NCBI GenBank assembly: GCA_030669465.1
Contig: DAOVDN010000034.1
Coordinates: forward strand, 1 to 8,498
Direction: 5' to 3'
DNA length: 8,498 nt
Source of the DNA: Desulfobacterales bacterium
Lineage (GTDB): Bacteria > Desulfobacterota > Desulfobacteria > Desulfobacterales > ETH-SRB1
The number at the start of each line of letters is the position of its first letter. Position 1 is the first letter of the stretch. Both the position numbers and the translations under genes were made by a program. Below, one piece after another: positions 1 through 8,143 of the stretch. Below the pieces are notes generated by a model. The model did no database searches. It was not told the origin of the DNA and saw only the letters and a program-made list of their open reading frames with translations.

Positions 1-9
1 GTTTTAAGC

Positions 10-15
10 GAGGAG
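10..15 (+). promoter_or_regulatory. Ribosome binding site of smc-ftsY
   Basis: GAGGAG lies 10 bases before ATG 26. An in-frame TAA at 5-7 rules out an upstream extension, so this decides the start. That TAA may also be the stop codon of a preceding gene, but too little sequence is present to tell. Confidence 0.7.
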
Positions 16-25
16 ATTTTCTTGT

Positions 26-3000
26 ATGAGACTTAAAAAGCTGGAACTAATTGGATTTAAATCATTTCCTGAGAAAGCCGGCATTGAATTTCCTCCCGGC
101 ATTTCTGCGGTTGTAGGCCCCAATGGTTGCGGCAAGAGTAATATAGTTGATGCGTTAAGATGGGTTATGGGAGAACAAAGTGCAAAGCAGCTCCGCGGAA
201 AGTCCATGGAAGATGTGATCTTTGCGGGTACAAACGGAAAACCGCCATTAAATATGGCGGAGGTCTCCTTAACCCTTCTAAACGACAACGGTTCAGCTCT
301 GGAAGAATTAAAAGATTTTACTGAAATCATGTTGACAAGGCGCCTTTACCGGTCCGGTGAAAGCGCCTATTTCATGAACAAGCAGCCCTGCCGGCTAAAA
401 GATATACATAATATCTTTTTGGGGAGCGGGATGGGAGCAAAATCCTATGCCGTAATAGAGCAAGGAAACATAGGAGCGATTACTGAAGCCGGACCCGAAG
501 AAAAGAGGTTTTTCATAGAGGAGGCCGCGGGAGTTACGAGGTATAAGAGCCGTAAAAACGAAGCCTTGCGCAAAATACAACTCACAAACCAGAACCTTTT
601 GCGCATTGCAGACATAATTGCTGAGGTAAAACGGCAGATGGCCGGTCTTAAACGCCAGGCAAAAAAGGCGGAACTTTACAATAATTATCAGGACCGCATA
701 AGAAAGCTCGATGTTTTTCTCGCCATTCATTCTTATGATGATTATACACGCCGGATCGATGAAACCGATGCTTTATTAAAAGATCTTAAGGATGCAGACG
801 TTGGGCACATATCCCGACTAAAAAAACTTGATGCCGCTGTTGAAGAAATAAAATTACAGCGCTTGCAAAAAGACCGGGAAATTTCAGAGCAAAAATCTCG
901 CAGATTCGAAACCCAGCGGAGTATAGACAGAATGGAGAATGATCTGGCCCACTTCCGCAAAGATGTAGAAAGGCTTGCTAATGAGACTGCAAGACTTGAA
1001 TCCGTTAACGAAGATATTGAAGAAAAGAACCGGAATATAATGTCTGAAGTTGCTCAGGTTGAAAAAGAGAATATCAGCCTGAAAGAGGAAATAAAAAATG
1101 CAGAGTCCTCTCTCGACTTGGAACGGGCGGCTTCACAGAATATAAGGGATCAGTTGGCAGGGTTAAACCAACAGATAGAGACCTATAAAACAGACCTTAT
1201 GGATCTGGTAGCCAGTGAGGCCGGATATAAAAGTATCTATCAAAACGCCTCAAACAACAAAGAAAGTCTTAAAAGACGTTTGAAAAGATCGGATGAAGAG
1301 GAAGGAGCGGCAAACAAGAAAGTAGCATTGTCCGAGAAGAATGCAGCAAAAGCCAAAGAACAACTTAACTCATATAAAGAAGAAATAAACGATCTTGATG
1401 AGCGTATCGACATTATGCAAAAGCAGCTCGAAGAAAAAAGCAAAGCGCTCAGCGGGCAGGTAAAGCGTATGCAAACTCTGGAGCTTGAACGAAACAAATC
1501 AAAATCAAAATATATTACTCTAAAGAAAATGGAAGACAGCTTCGAGTGGTACAAAGATGGCGTGAGGGCTATAATGAACCGGAAGCCGGCTAATGTCATA
1601 GGTCTTATGGTGGATATTATCGAACCGGAGCCTTCCTTTGAAACTGCTGTTGAAGCTGTTCTTGGAGAATCCCTGCAATACATACTTGTAAAGGATCGGG
1701 AAGCAGGCATTGGCTCTATAGACTATCTTCAAACAACAGGGGCTGGACGCAGCGGGTTTATTCCGGTTTCATCCGTCAAACGCATGGAATGCAGCCGGCA
1801 TCAGGCGGCTGATCCGCAAAAGAAGCTTTTGAATCATATTTCTGTAAGGGAGGGGTTTGAAAAGATAGCAGAAGCACTATTGGGGCATGTAGTTGTTGCC
1901 TCTTCTATTAAGGAGGCCATAGAGATATACAGCAACAATGGCGCATTGCAGACTATTGTTACCAAAAACGGAGATATTATTTCATATCAAGGTATCATGA
2001 TCGGCGGCAGCAAAGACAAGTTATCTGGCATACTTGCAAAGAAGCAGGAACTGAAGGGGCTGGATCGTCAGATCACAAAATTGGATCAAAACCTGAAATC
2101 AGCTTACGTTTATCAAAAAGAACTGGAGTCCGAGTTTCGTATCATTGAAAGCAACATGCAAAAGCTGATAGAACACAAAAACAGGACAGCACAAAAGGAA
2201 ATCGAAGCCGAAAAAGCCCTTTACAAAGCAACCGAAGATCTAAAGCATGCCAGGCGCCGGCTTGAAATCGCAGAGCTGGACAAAGAGCGGCTTCTTGGTG
2301 AAGAAAGCGATATTGGTGAAGAAATCGCGAGATACAACAAAAAATTATCTGAAATCGAAAACAGGGTTAAGGCGGCACAGGCCAGGGTTGCAGAAACAAA
2401 AGAAAAAATCGGCTCTGTATCATCGAAACTGGAGAGTTTTAATCAAAGGATCGTTGATCTCAAGCTTAAGCTTACAGCTTTCAATGCCAGATTGGAAAAC
2501 AGCAATAATACTTTAAGACGACTTGAAGAATTCCGGAATGACGGAATAAAACGGATTAAAGACCTTTCCCTGGAGGTTGCTCAAAAGAATCAAAAAAGGC
2601 TGACCTTAAAACAGAAAATCACAGAATATGAGCACACACTTTCAGGTATGTATGATGATATAAAACTCCTTGAGCAAGCGCTTGAAAGTAACGAAGCTGA
2701 TTATCAGAGCATTGATGCCGGACTGAAAGAAAACAACGCTATCATCTCAAAGATACAAACCAGTCGTGAAAAGGCTTTGCAGAAAATTCGCCTGCTTGAA
2801 CTCGAGCAATCGCAAAAACATATAAAGCGGGAGAATGTTGCAAGCCGTCTGGAAGAACGCTATCACAAATCACTTTCCGAATTCAGGCAGGAATTTGACC
2901 GGATGTCGGAAGACTCAGGAATGCTTTCAAAGATGTCGACTTATGAAATGGAAGATGCGCTGTCTGTTTTGAGAAAAAAGATTGCTAATATCGGCGATGT

Positions 3001-4600
3001 CAATCCTGGCGCCATAAAGGAATATGAACAGCTCAAAGCCCGCTTTGACTTTTTGTCCGGGCAACGCGACGATCTTGTTAAAGCAGTGGACGATCTTCAC
3101 AAAGTTGTAAGAAAGATAAACAGAATTACACAAGAACGATTTATTAAGACTTTTGATCTGGTCAATGAAAAACTTGATGAAGTGTTTGCCGGTCTTTTTG
3201 AAGGAGGTTCGGCAAAGCTCGTTCTAACGCAGCCGGACAGGCCCCTTGAAACAGGCGTAGAGCTCATGATCCATCCACCGGGAAAAAAACTGACCAGATT
3301 AAGTCTTCTTTCCGGTGGAGAAAAAGCGCTTTCCGCCATTGCCTTTATCTTTTCTATATTTTTAATTAAGCCTGCATCTTTTTGCCTCATTGACGAAATT
3401 GATGCACCACTTGACGAGGCCAATGTTTTTCGCTTTAATGATCTGTTGCAAATCATAGGAAAGAATTCTCAAATTGTCATGATAACTCACAACAAAAGAA
3501 GCATGGAATTTGCCGACATGCTCTTTGGTATTACCATGGAAAAAAAGGGGATTTCCAAGATCGTTTCGGTCGACTACTGGACCAATTGCAAAGCGGAGCT
3601 AATTATGTCATTTAACTGGTTTAAAAAGAAAAAAGACGAGATCAAAGATAAGCCTCCTGAAAGAGAAGTACCTGATTTGTCTGATTCAGCTCAGCCGGCG
3701 GGTTTATTTAACCGCCTGAAAAAAGGTCTTTCCAGAACCCGCGAGATTCTTTCAACAGACGTCAACGAGCTCTTTGCAGGCAAGAGAAAAATGGATGATG
3801 ATATGCTGGAAGAGCTTGAAGAGCTTCTGATAACCTCGGATATTGGCGTGCAAACCACCATGGATCTTATGCAAAAAATCTCAAAAAAGTCTTCAAGCAT
3901 CTCAAGCGCTGATCAACTGAAAGGCGCTTTGAAAAAAGAAATCCGCTCGTTTCTTAATGTGCAGGCACCAGCTACCGAAGAGATCACAGCCAAACCATAC
4001 GTCATAATGGTGATAGGTGTTAACGGGGTAGGAAAGACCACTACCATCGGAAAACTTGCGGCAAGATATACTGCCGGAGGCAAAAAGGTTCTGATTGCTG
4101 CTGCTGATACTTTTCGGGCCGCAGCAGTCGAACAGCTCGCAATATGGGCCGACAGAGCAGGTGCGGAAATCGTAAGACACAAGGATAAGGCAGATCCTGC
4201 CTCAGTTGCATATGACGGTATTGAAGCTGCATTGGCCAGAAACATTGACATTGTTCTTGTGGATACTGCCGGGAGGCTTCATACAAAGGTAAACCTGATG
4301 GAAGAACTAAAAAAGATCAGACGGACTATTTCGAAAAAGCTTTGTGGTGCACCGCACGAAATTCTTCTGATTCTCGATGCTACAACAGGCCAGAATGCTT
4401 TGTCTCAGGCCGAATTGTTCCATGATGCGCTTGGAGTTACGGGAATTGCCGTTACAAAGCTTGATGGAACAGCAAAAGGGGGTATTGTAGTCAGCATATG
4501 CAACAATTTTAAAATCCCATTGAAGTACATCGGAATTGGTGAAAAAATTGATGACCTGCAGGACTTTGATCCGGTACAGTTTACAGACGCTCTCTTTTAA
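26..4600 (+). CDS. smc-ftsY: SMC chromosome-segregation ATPase fused in frame to SRP receptor FtsY
   Basis: One uninterrupted 1,524-codon frame encodes two complete proteins. Residues 1-1193 are SMC, the ATPase that with ScpA/ScpB organises and segregates the chromosome. Visible SMC parts are the Walker A GPNGCGKS (31-38), R-loop Arg57, Q-loop Gln51, a long coiled coil (about 165-500), the hinge (about 502-662), the returning coiled coil (about 665-1020), the ABC signature LSGGEKAL (Ser1096), Walker B CLIDEIDAP (Asp1123/Glu1124) and H-loop His1155. SMC homology fades after VSV (1180-1182). About 11 unremarkable residues then lead into Met1194 of FtsY, which is also complete. The start is fixed by an in-frame TAA at 5-7 and GAGGAG at 10-15. 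SMC alone is normally about 1,190 residues and FtsY 300-500, so the length equals the sum of both. Adjacent smc and ftsY genes are common in bacteria, but a continuous frame is unusual. Domain identity is very sure. Whether one long polypeptide is made is not. Confidence 0.93.
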   Translation: MRLKKLELIGFKSFPEKAGIEFPPGISAVVGPNGCGKSNIVDALRWVMGEQSAKQLRGKSMEDVIFAGTNGKPPLNMAEVSLTLLNDNGSALEELKDFTEIMLTRRLYRSGESAYFMNKQPCRLKDIHNIFLGSGMGAKSYAVIEQGNIGAITEAGPEEKRFFIEEAAGVTRYKSRKNEALRKIQLTNQNLLRIADIIAEVKRQMAGLKRQAKKAELYNNYQDRIRKLDVFLAIHSYDDYTRRIDETDALLKDLKDADVGHISRLKKLDAAVEEIKLQRLQKDREISEQKSRRFETQRSIDRMENDLAHFRKDVERLANETARLESVNEDIEEKNRNIMSEVAQVEKENISLKEEIKNAESSLDLERAASQNIRDQLAGLNQQIETYKTDLMDLVASEAGYKSIYQNASNNKESLKRRLKRSDEEEGAANKKVALSEKNAAKAKEQLNSYKEEINDLDERIDIMQKQLEEKSKALSGQVKRMQTLELERNKSKSKYITLKKMEDSFEWYKDGVRAIMNRKPANVIGLMVDIIEPEPSFETAVEAVLGESLQYILVKDREAGIGSIDYLQTTGAGRSGFIPVSSVKRMECSRHQAADPQKKLLNHISVREGFEKIAEALLGHVVVASSIKEAIEIYSNNGALQTIVTKNGDIISYQGIMIGGSKDKLSGILAKKQELKGLDRQITKLDQNLKSAYVYQKELESEFRIIESNMQKLIEHKNRTAQKEIEAEKALYKATEDLKHARRRLEIAELDKERLLGEESDIGEEIARYNKKLSEIENRVKAAQARVAETKEKIGSVSSKLESFNQRIVDLKLKLTAFNARLENSNNTLRRLEEFRNDGIKRIKDLSLEVAQKNQKRLTLKQKITEYEHTLSGMYDDIKLLEQALESNEADYQSIDAGLKENNAIISKIQTSREKALQKIRLLELEQSQKHIKRENVASRLEERYHKSLSEFRQEFDRMSEDSGMLSKMSTYEMEDALSVLRKKIANIGDVNPGAIKEYEQLKARFDFLSGQRDDLVKAVDDLHKVVRKINRITQERFIKTFDLVNEKLDEVFAGLFEGGSAKLVLTQPDRPLETGVELMIHPPGKKLTRLSLLSGGEKALSAIAFIFSIFLIKPASFCLIDEIDAPLDEANVFRFNDLLQIIGKNSQIVMITHNKRSMEFADMLFGITMEKKGISKIVSVDYWTNCKAELIMSFNWFKKKKDEIKDKPPEREVPDLSDSAQPAGLFNRLKKGLSRTREILSTDVNELFAGKRKMDDDMLEELEELLITSDIGVQTTMDLMQKISKKSSSISSADQLKGALKKEIRSFLNVQAPATEEITAKPYVIMVIGVNGVGKTTTIGKLAARYTAGGKKVLIAAADTFRAAAVEQLAIWADRAGAEIVRHKDKADPASVAYDGIEAALARNIDIVLVDTAGRLHTKVNLMEELKKIRRTISKKLCGAPHEILLILDATTGQNALSQAELFHDALGVTGIAVTKLDGTAKGGIVVSICNNFKIPLKYIGIGEKIDDLQDFDPVQFTDALF
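3595..3607 (+). promoter_or_regulatory. Internal Shine-Dalgarno and ATG for ftsY inside the smc-ftsY frame
   Basis: GGAG (3595-3598) is followed by six bases and an ATG (3605-3607) at exactly the point where FtsY homology begins. A TAA at 3600-3602 lies between them but in the +1 frame relative to SMC, so it does not terminate SMC as written. The layout is what two closely spaced, translationally coupled genes would leave behind. It suggests a recent fusion, or dual production of fusion and free FtsY. Confidence 0.6.
3605..4600 (+). CDS. ftsY: FtsY signal recognition particle receptor, C-terminal part of the fusion and possible internal start
   Basis: This is the FtsY part of the long frame, listed separately because it could be translated alone. 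FtsY is the SRP GTPase that docks ribosome-SRP complexes at the inner membrane for co-translational insertion. From Met1194 of the fusion (331 residues) it has a short charged start (MSFNWFKKKK), a short acidic segment, a basic amphipathic membrane-targeting helix (about 1225-1242), a helical N domain and the G domain. G-domain motifs are P-loop GVNGVGKTT (1331-1339, Lys1337), DTFRAAAVEQL (from Asp1361), DTAGR (1413-1417), TKLDG (1477-1481) and the closing GIGE...DLQDFDP segment. All nucleotide-binding residues look intact. GGAG at 3595-3598 lies six bases before ATG 3605, as expected for an independent start. The A domain is short, as in many non-enteric FtsY proteins. The alternative is that it exists only as the tail of SMC. 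Confidence 0.9.
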   Translation: MSFNWFKKKKDEIKDKPPEREVPDLSDSAQPAGLFNRLKKGLSRTREILSTDVNELFAGKRKMDDDMLEELEELLITSDIGVQTTMDLMQKISKKSSSISSADQLKGALKKEIRSFLNVQAPATEEITAKPYVIMVIGVNGVGKTTTIGKLAARYTAGGKKVLIAAADTFRAAAVEQLAIWADRAGAEIVRHKDKADPASVAYDGIEAALARNIDIVLVDTAGRLHTKVNLMEELKKIRRTISKKLCGAPHEILLILDATTGQNALSQAELFHDALGVTGIAVTKLDGTAKGGIVVSICNNFKIPLKYIGIGEKIDDLQDFDPVQFTDALF

Positions 4601-4610
4601 AATATTTCCA

Positions 4611-4657
4611 CCTCTGCGGTTAAGAAACTATTCAAAATTAATCACGAAAACACGAAA
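4611..4657. repeat. Degenerate intergenic repeat-like sequence
   Basis: The 83-bp gap between ftsY and the trehalose operon holds CCTCTGCGGTTAA (4611-4623) and a tandem CACGAAAA/CACGAAAT pair with an 8-bp period (4643-4658). From memory, 'ctctgcggttaa' and 'cacgaaaacacgaaa' strings recur between genes in many environmental bacterial genomes, including deltaproteobacteria. What is seen directly is only the short tandem pair. Membership in a dispersed repeat family is inferred and needs the rest of the genome. No convincing promoter or hairpin-plus-T-tract terminator was found in this gap. Confidence 0.35.
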
Positions 4658-4683
4658 TAAGAAGGGGACCCTAAGGTTATATT

Positions 4684-6867
4684 ATGCGCAGACTATTGAT
4701 CGTTTCAAACAGGCTCCCGATCAGTATTGAAAAGAGGGGGGGCAATTTGCGATATCGCTGGAGCGCCGGGGGCGTGGCCACAGGTTTGGGGTCATTCTAT
4801 AAATCTTACAATAGCAACATATGGGTAGGGTGGCCTGGAATTGCGTGGGAAGAAGTAAAAGGAAATGAGAAGAACCTTGAAACTAAATTGATGTCTGAGT
4901 TTGGCTGTTATCCTGTCCACCTTTCCAGGCGTGATGTGGAAAAATACTATCATGGCTTCAGTAATAAGACTCTCTGGCCTCTTTTCCACTACTTCATCCA
5001 GTATGTAGTCTATGATAAAAGCTTTTGGGAGGCATATGTACATGTAAATGGGCTTTTCAGCAAAGCAATTTTCGATATTGCAAAGGAAGATGATATCATC
5101 TGGATACACGACTATCATTTGATGCTTCTGCCCAAACTTATAAGGGAGAAATTACCCGATGCAACGATAGGCTTTTTCAATCATATACCGTTCCCCTCTT
5201 TTGAGATAGCCCGCTTACTTCCGTGGCGCAAAGAAATTTTAGAAGGGCTCCTGGGAGCAGATGTCATAGGATTTCACACCTACGATTACACGCGTCATTT
5301 TTTAAGCAGTGTGCATCGCCTGTTGGGATACGAACACAGCCTTGGCCAGATAGCTGGCGGCGACCGTATAATAAGGGCGGATGCATTTCCAATGGGGATA
5401 GACTGCGAGCGATTTTCAAAAGCAACATATGATCCACAGGTGCAAAAGGAGGTGACCAGATTGCGTAAAAAAGTGGGCGGCCGCAGGGTGATTTTATCAG
5501 TAGACCGCTTAGATTATACGAAAGGAATTCCTCAGCGTCTGGAAGTTTTTAATGCCTTTTTGCATAGGAACCCGGAGTATAAGGAAAAAGTGGTTTATAT
5601 CCTGGTAGCTGTCCCCTCACGCACGAATGTGGAGCATTACAGATTGCTGAAAAAAGAGGTAGATGAACTTGTTGGCCGGATCAATGGAAGATACGGGACT
5701 GTTGGCTGGACACCTGTTCAGTATCTATACCGGTCTTTACCTTTCCATGCCCTCATCTCCCTTTACAGTGTTGCCGATGTGTGCGTTGTCACGCCTCTTC
5801 GAGACGGGATGAATCTCATAGCAAAGGAATACATCGCAACCAGAACAGATGGGAGCGGGGTCTTGATATTAAGTGAGATGGCCGGGGCAGCAGCCGAATT
5901 GGGAGAGGCGATCTCAGTTAGCCCTACCAACAGGGAAGAGATGGTTGAGGCTCTGGAAAAGGCTTTGACAATGTCGGACAGGGAACAAATAGAACGCATG
6001 ATGCCGATGCAAAAACGGATTCAGCGTTATAATGTGATGCGGTGGTCAGAGGATTTTATGGATAAACTGGTTTCCACAAAGAGACTTCAGAAAGAGATGC
6101 GCGCAAAGATACTAACCCCGGAAGTAAAAAGGAGGTTGGTTTCTGATTATCTCAGGGCTGAAAGGCGACTTTTGCTCCTGGACTATGATGGAACTCTCAG
6201 CCCCTTTTTTGAAAGGCCCGAAGATGCAAAACCTGGAGATGAGCTTTTAAGATTGCTTGAAAGACTTGCCGAAGACCCGAAAAATGAGGTGGTTCTCATA
6301 AGTGGTCGGGACAGAGATACTCTGGATGAGTGGTTTGGCGGTTTACCCTTGAGTTTTGTTGCCGAACATGGTGTATGGATTAAGGAGGAAGAGTGGGATA
6401 TGGTCGAACCCCTGGCAATCGACTGGAAGGAGGAGATACAGCCAATCCTCGAACTGTGCGTGGATAGAACCCCCGGCTCATTTATTGAGGAAAAGGAATT
6501 TTCACTTGTCTGGCACTATCGTAAAGCGGATGCCGACTTAGGCGCGATAAGGGCAAGGGAGTTGACGCATGAGCTTGTCAGTCTCACCGCCAACCTCAAT
6601 CTTCAGGTGTTGGAGGGGAGTAAGGTAGTGGAAGTCAAAAATATTGGCATAAACAAGGGGCGTGCCGCACTTAGGTGGATCAAGAAAGAGAGATGGGGAT
6701 TCATGCTGGCCATAGGTGATGACACTACAGATGAGGATATATTTGATGTTCTCCCTGAGACAGCTTATTCGATCAGGGTCGGCCTTGCACCCTCTTTGGC
6801 TAAGTTTAATCTGGAATCGCCGGGGGGTGTTCTTTTGTTATTGAGAGAATTGACTTTAGGGAGTTGA
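4684..6867 (+). CDS. otsAB (tpsp): Bifunctional trehalose-6-phosphate synthase/phosphatase
   Basis: This 727-residue protein joins two enzymes of trehalose synthesis. The N-terminal GT20 domain (about 1-465) should transfer glucose from a nucleotide sugar (usually UDP-glucose) to glucose-6-phosphate. Its OtsA-like motifs are SNRLP (Arg10), SAGGVATGL (27-35), WVGWPG, YYHGFSN..LWPLFHY, WIHDYHL (140-146), SVDRLDYTKG (272-281, Arg275 and Lys280 as UDP/phosphate contacts) and LRDGMNLIAKEY (Asp374, Glu382). The C-terminal HAD phosphatase (about 495-727) should remove the phosphate. Its motifs are DYDGT (nucleophile Asp500, Asp502), SGR (Ser540), Lys658 and GDDTTDED (678-685). Both active sites look intact. 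ATG 4684 is the only possible start, since an in-frame TAA lies at 4672-4674; AAGG (4673-4676) sits seven bases upstream. The phosphatase fusion favours trehalose over glucosylglycerol as product. It is cytoplasmic, with no signal peptide, and treT follows after 4 bp. Confidence 0.94.
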   Translation: MRRLLIVSNRLPISIEKRGGNLRYRWSAGGVATGLGSFYKSYNSNIWVGWPGIAWEEVKGNEKNLETKLMSEFGCYPVHLSRRDVEKYYHGFSNKTLWPLFHYFIQYVVYDKSFWEAYVHVNGLFSKAIFDIAKEDDIIWIHDYHLMLLPKLIREKLPDATIGFFNHIPFPSFEIARLLPWRKEILEGLLGADVIGFHTYDYTRHFLSSVHRLLGYEHSLGQIAGGDRIIRADAFPMGIDCERFSKATYDPQVQKEVTRLRKKVGGRRVILSVDRLDYTKGIPQRLEVFNAFLHRNPEYKEKVVYILVAVPSRTNVEHYRLLKKEVDELVGRINGRYGTVGWTPVQYLYRSLPFHALISLYSVADVCVVTPLRDGMNLIAKEYIATRTDGSGVLILSEMAGAAAELGEAISVSPTNREEMVEALEKALTMSDREQIERMMPMQKRIQRYNVMRWSEDFMDKLVSTKRLQKEMRAKILTPEVKRRLVSDYLRAERRLLLLDYDGTLSPFFERPEDAKPGDELLRLLERLAEDPKNEVVLISGRDRDTLDEWFGGLPLSFVAEHGVWIKEEEWDMVEPLAIDWKEEIQPILELCVDRTPGSFIEEKEFSLVWHYRKADADLGAIRARELTHELVSLTANLNLQVLEGSKVVEVKNIGINKGRAALRWIKKERWGFMLAIGDDTTDEDIFDVLPETAYSIRVGLAPSLAKFNLESPGGVLLLLRELTLGS
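6858..6863 (+). promoter_or_regulatory. Ribosome binding site of treT inside the end of otsAB
   Basis: AGGGAG overlaps the last codons of the upstream gene, whose TGA is at 6865-6867, and lies eight bases before ATG 6872. It supports a single transcript for both trehalose genes and coupled translation. Confidence 0.65.
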
Positions 6868-6871
6868 TATA

Positions 6872-8089
6872 ATGGAGAACCTGGAAAATTACAGGAAAAT
6901 CGTAGGGGATGAGGTAATAGGTGCGATACATAAGAAAGCAAGGAATCTTTATGGAAAGCATATTCTGCACATCAATTCCACCTATCAAGGGGGTGGTGTG
7001 GCGGAAATATTAAGCAGCCTTGTGCCTCTTATGAACAATGTTGGAATTGATACCGGTTGGAGAATATTGCATGCTAATCCCGACTTTTTTACAATAACAA
7101 AGAAATTTCACAATGCACTTCAGGGAGAACCAATAAACTTTACTGAAAGAAAGAAACAATTATATCTCAAAGCGAATGAAAATTTCTCTACATATACTCA
7201 CATAGACCATGATTGTGTAATTATACATGATCCACAACCCCTTCCTCTCATAGAGTTTCATAAAAAAAGGCAACCCTGGATATGGAGGTGCCACGTAGAT
7301 TTGTCAGATCCGGATGATGAGGTATGGGAGTTCCTTACTTCATTTATACTCAGATATGACGTAGTCGTCCTTTCTTCTGAAGACTATAAAAAAAGCGATC
7401 TTCCCGTGGACCAGAAAATTATCTGGCCGGCTATCGATCCGCTTTCCCCCAAAAATATGGAGATTTCTGAGAAAGATATCTCAAAATATCTCAGAAAGTT
7501 TGGAGTGATTACCGATAAACCCCTCATAACCCAGATATCGAGATTCGACAAATGGAAAGATCCAACAGGTGTAATAGAAGTATTTAAGCTCGTTAAAGAG
7601 AAGGTCGATTGCCGGCTGGTTTTATGCGGCAATATAGCAACGGACGATCCTGAAGGACAGGAGATATATGAAAGGACAAAAGGAAAGGCGAAAGGGTTAA
7701 TTGAGAGAGGAGATATAATATTAGTAACTGACCCTGCAAGTTCAAACTTCATGTTTGTAAATGCTCTCCAGCGGGTATCTTCGGTTATAGTACAAAAATC
7801 AATAAGGGAGGGTTTTGGACTTACTGTAACCGAGGCTCTATGGAAGGGAACACCTGTTGTAGCTTCAAATGTGGGCGGCATACCGCTTCAGGTAATAGAT
7901 GGAAAAACGGGCTTTCTGCTGCAATCTCGCGATACGCAAGGATTTGCCGAGAGGATTATAGAAATATTGCGGAATTCTGATCTGGCATGTGAGATGGGAA
8001 AAAGCGCCAGAGAACACGTCAGGAAGAATTTTTTAGTGACGAGACTTCTGGCAGATCATTTAGATCTGCTGACGGAGATAATAAAGTAA
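6872..8089 (+). CDS. treT: TreT-like trehalose synthase (GT4 glycosyltransferase)
   Basis: This 405-residue GT-B fold protein closely resembles TreT, the trehalose glycosyltransferring synthase of Thermococcus and Pyrococcus, in motif content and length (about 410-415 there). TreT catalyses NDP-glucose + glucose to trehalose + NDP, reversibly. Seen directly: an N-terminal YRKIVGDE segment, HINSTYQGGGVAEIL with the glycine loop at 40-42, FHNALQG, WRCHVDLSDPD, SRFDKWKDP (Arg224, Lys229) and the GT4 nucleotide-sugar motif REGFGLTVTE with the Glu pair E313/E321, followed by GTPVVASNVGGIP. The start is fixed by an in-frame TAG at 6857-6859 and AGGGAG at 6858-6863, eight bases before ATG, lying inside the end of the preceding gene. 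Translational coupling with the bifunctional synthase is likely. It could instead be a partner subunit activating that enzyme, or use another acceptor. The GT4 family is certain and the exact reaction is inferred. Confidence 0.85.
   Translation: MENLENYRKIVGDEVIGAIHKKARNLYGKHILHINSTYQGGGVAEILSSLVPLMNNVGIDTGWRILHANPDFFTITKKFHNALQGEPINFTERKKQLYLKANENFSTYTHIDHDCVIIHDPQPLPLIEFHKKRQPWIWRCHVDLSDPDDEVWEFLTSFILRYDVVVLSSEDYKKSDLPVDQKIIWPAIDPLSPKNMEISEKDISKYLRKFGVITDKPLITQISRFDKWKDPTGVIEVFKLVKEKVDCRLVLCGNIATDDPEGQEIYERTKGKAKGLIERGDIILVTDPASSNFMFVNALQRVSSVIVQKSIREGFGLTVTEALWKGTPVVASNVGGIPLQVIDGKTGFLLQSRDTQGFAERIIEILRNSDLACEMGKSAREHVRKNFLVTRLLADHLDLLTEIIK
8051..8069. repeat. Perfect 7-bp inverted repeat near the 3' end of treT
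   Basis: GCAGATC (8051-8057) and GATCTGC (8063-8069) are reverse complements around a 5-base ATTTA loop, with two further G-U pairs possible outside. The hairpin lies within the last dozen codons of treT. No T-tract follows, so it does not look like an intrinsic terminator. It may be incidental to the coding sequence or a weak mRNA structure. Confidence 0.35.
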
Positions 8090-8143
8090 ACAACATGCAG
8101 ATTCAACTAATTACAAAAAAAGTGCTGCTGGATGCTTAATTAT

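Noticed and set aside
1240..1710. Antisense open frame of 156 codons
   Set aside because: It is Ser/Phe/Leu-rich in the way expected from the complement of a Lys/Glu-rich coiled coil. It lies wholly inside SMC and has no recognisable domain.
2247..2516. Second + strand frame inside the SMC coiled coil (89 codons)
   Set aside because: It is an alternate-frame shadow of the coiled coil with no recognisable protein.
4536..4730. Short + strand frame of 64 codons bridging ftsY and otsAB
   Set aside because: It overlaps two well-supported genes in another frame and has no ribosome binding site or domain pattern.
7384..7881. Antisense open frame of 165 codons
   Set aside because: It is the complement of the conserved TreT catalytic region and has no family features of its own.
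8050..8070. Hairpin at the end of treT considered as a transcription terminator
   Set aside because: The stem is short, lies before the stop codon and has no T-tract after it.
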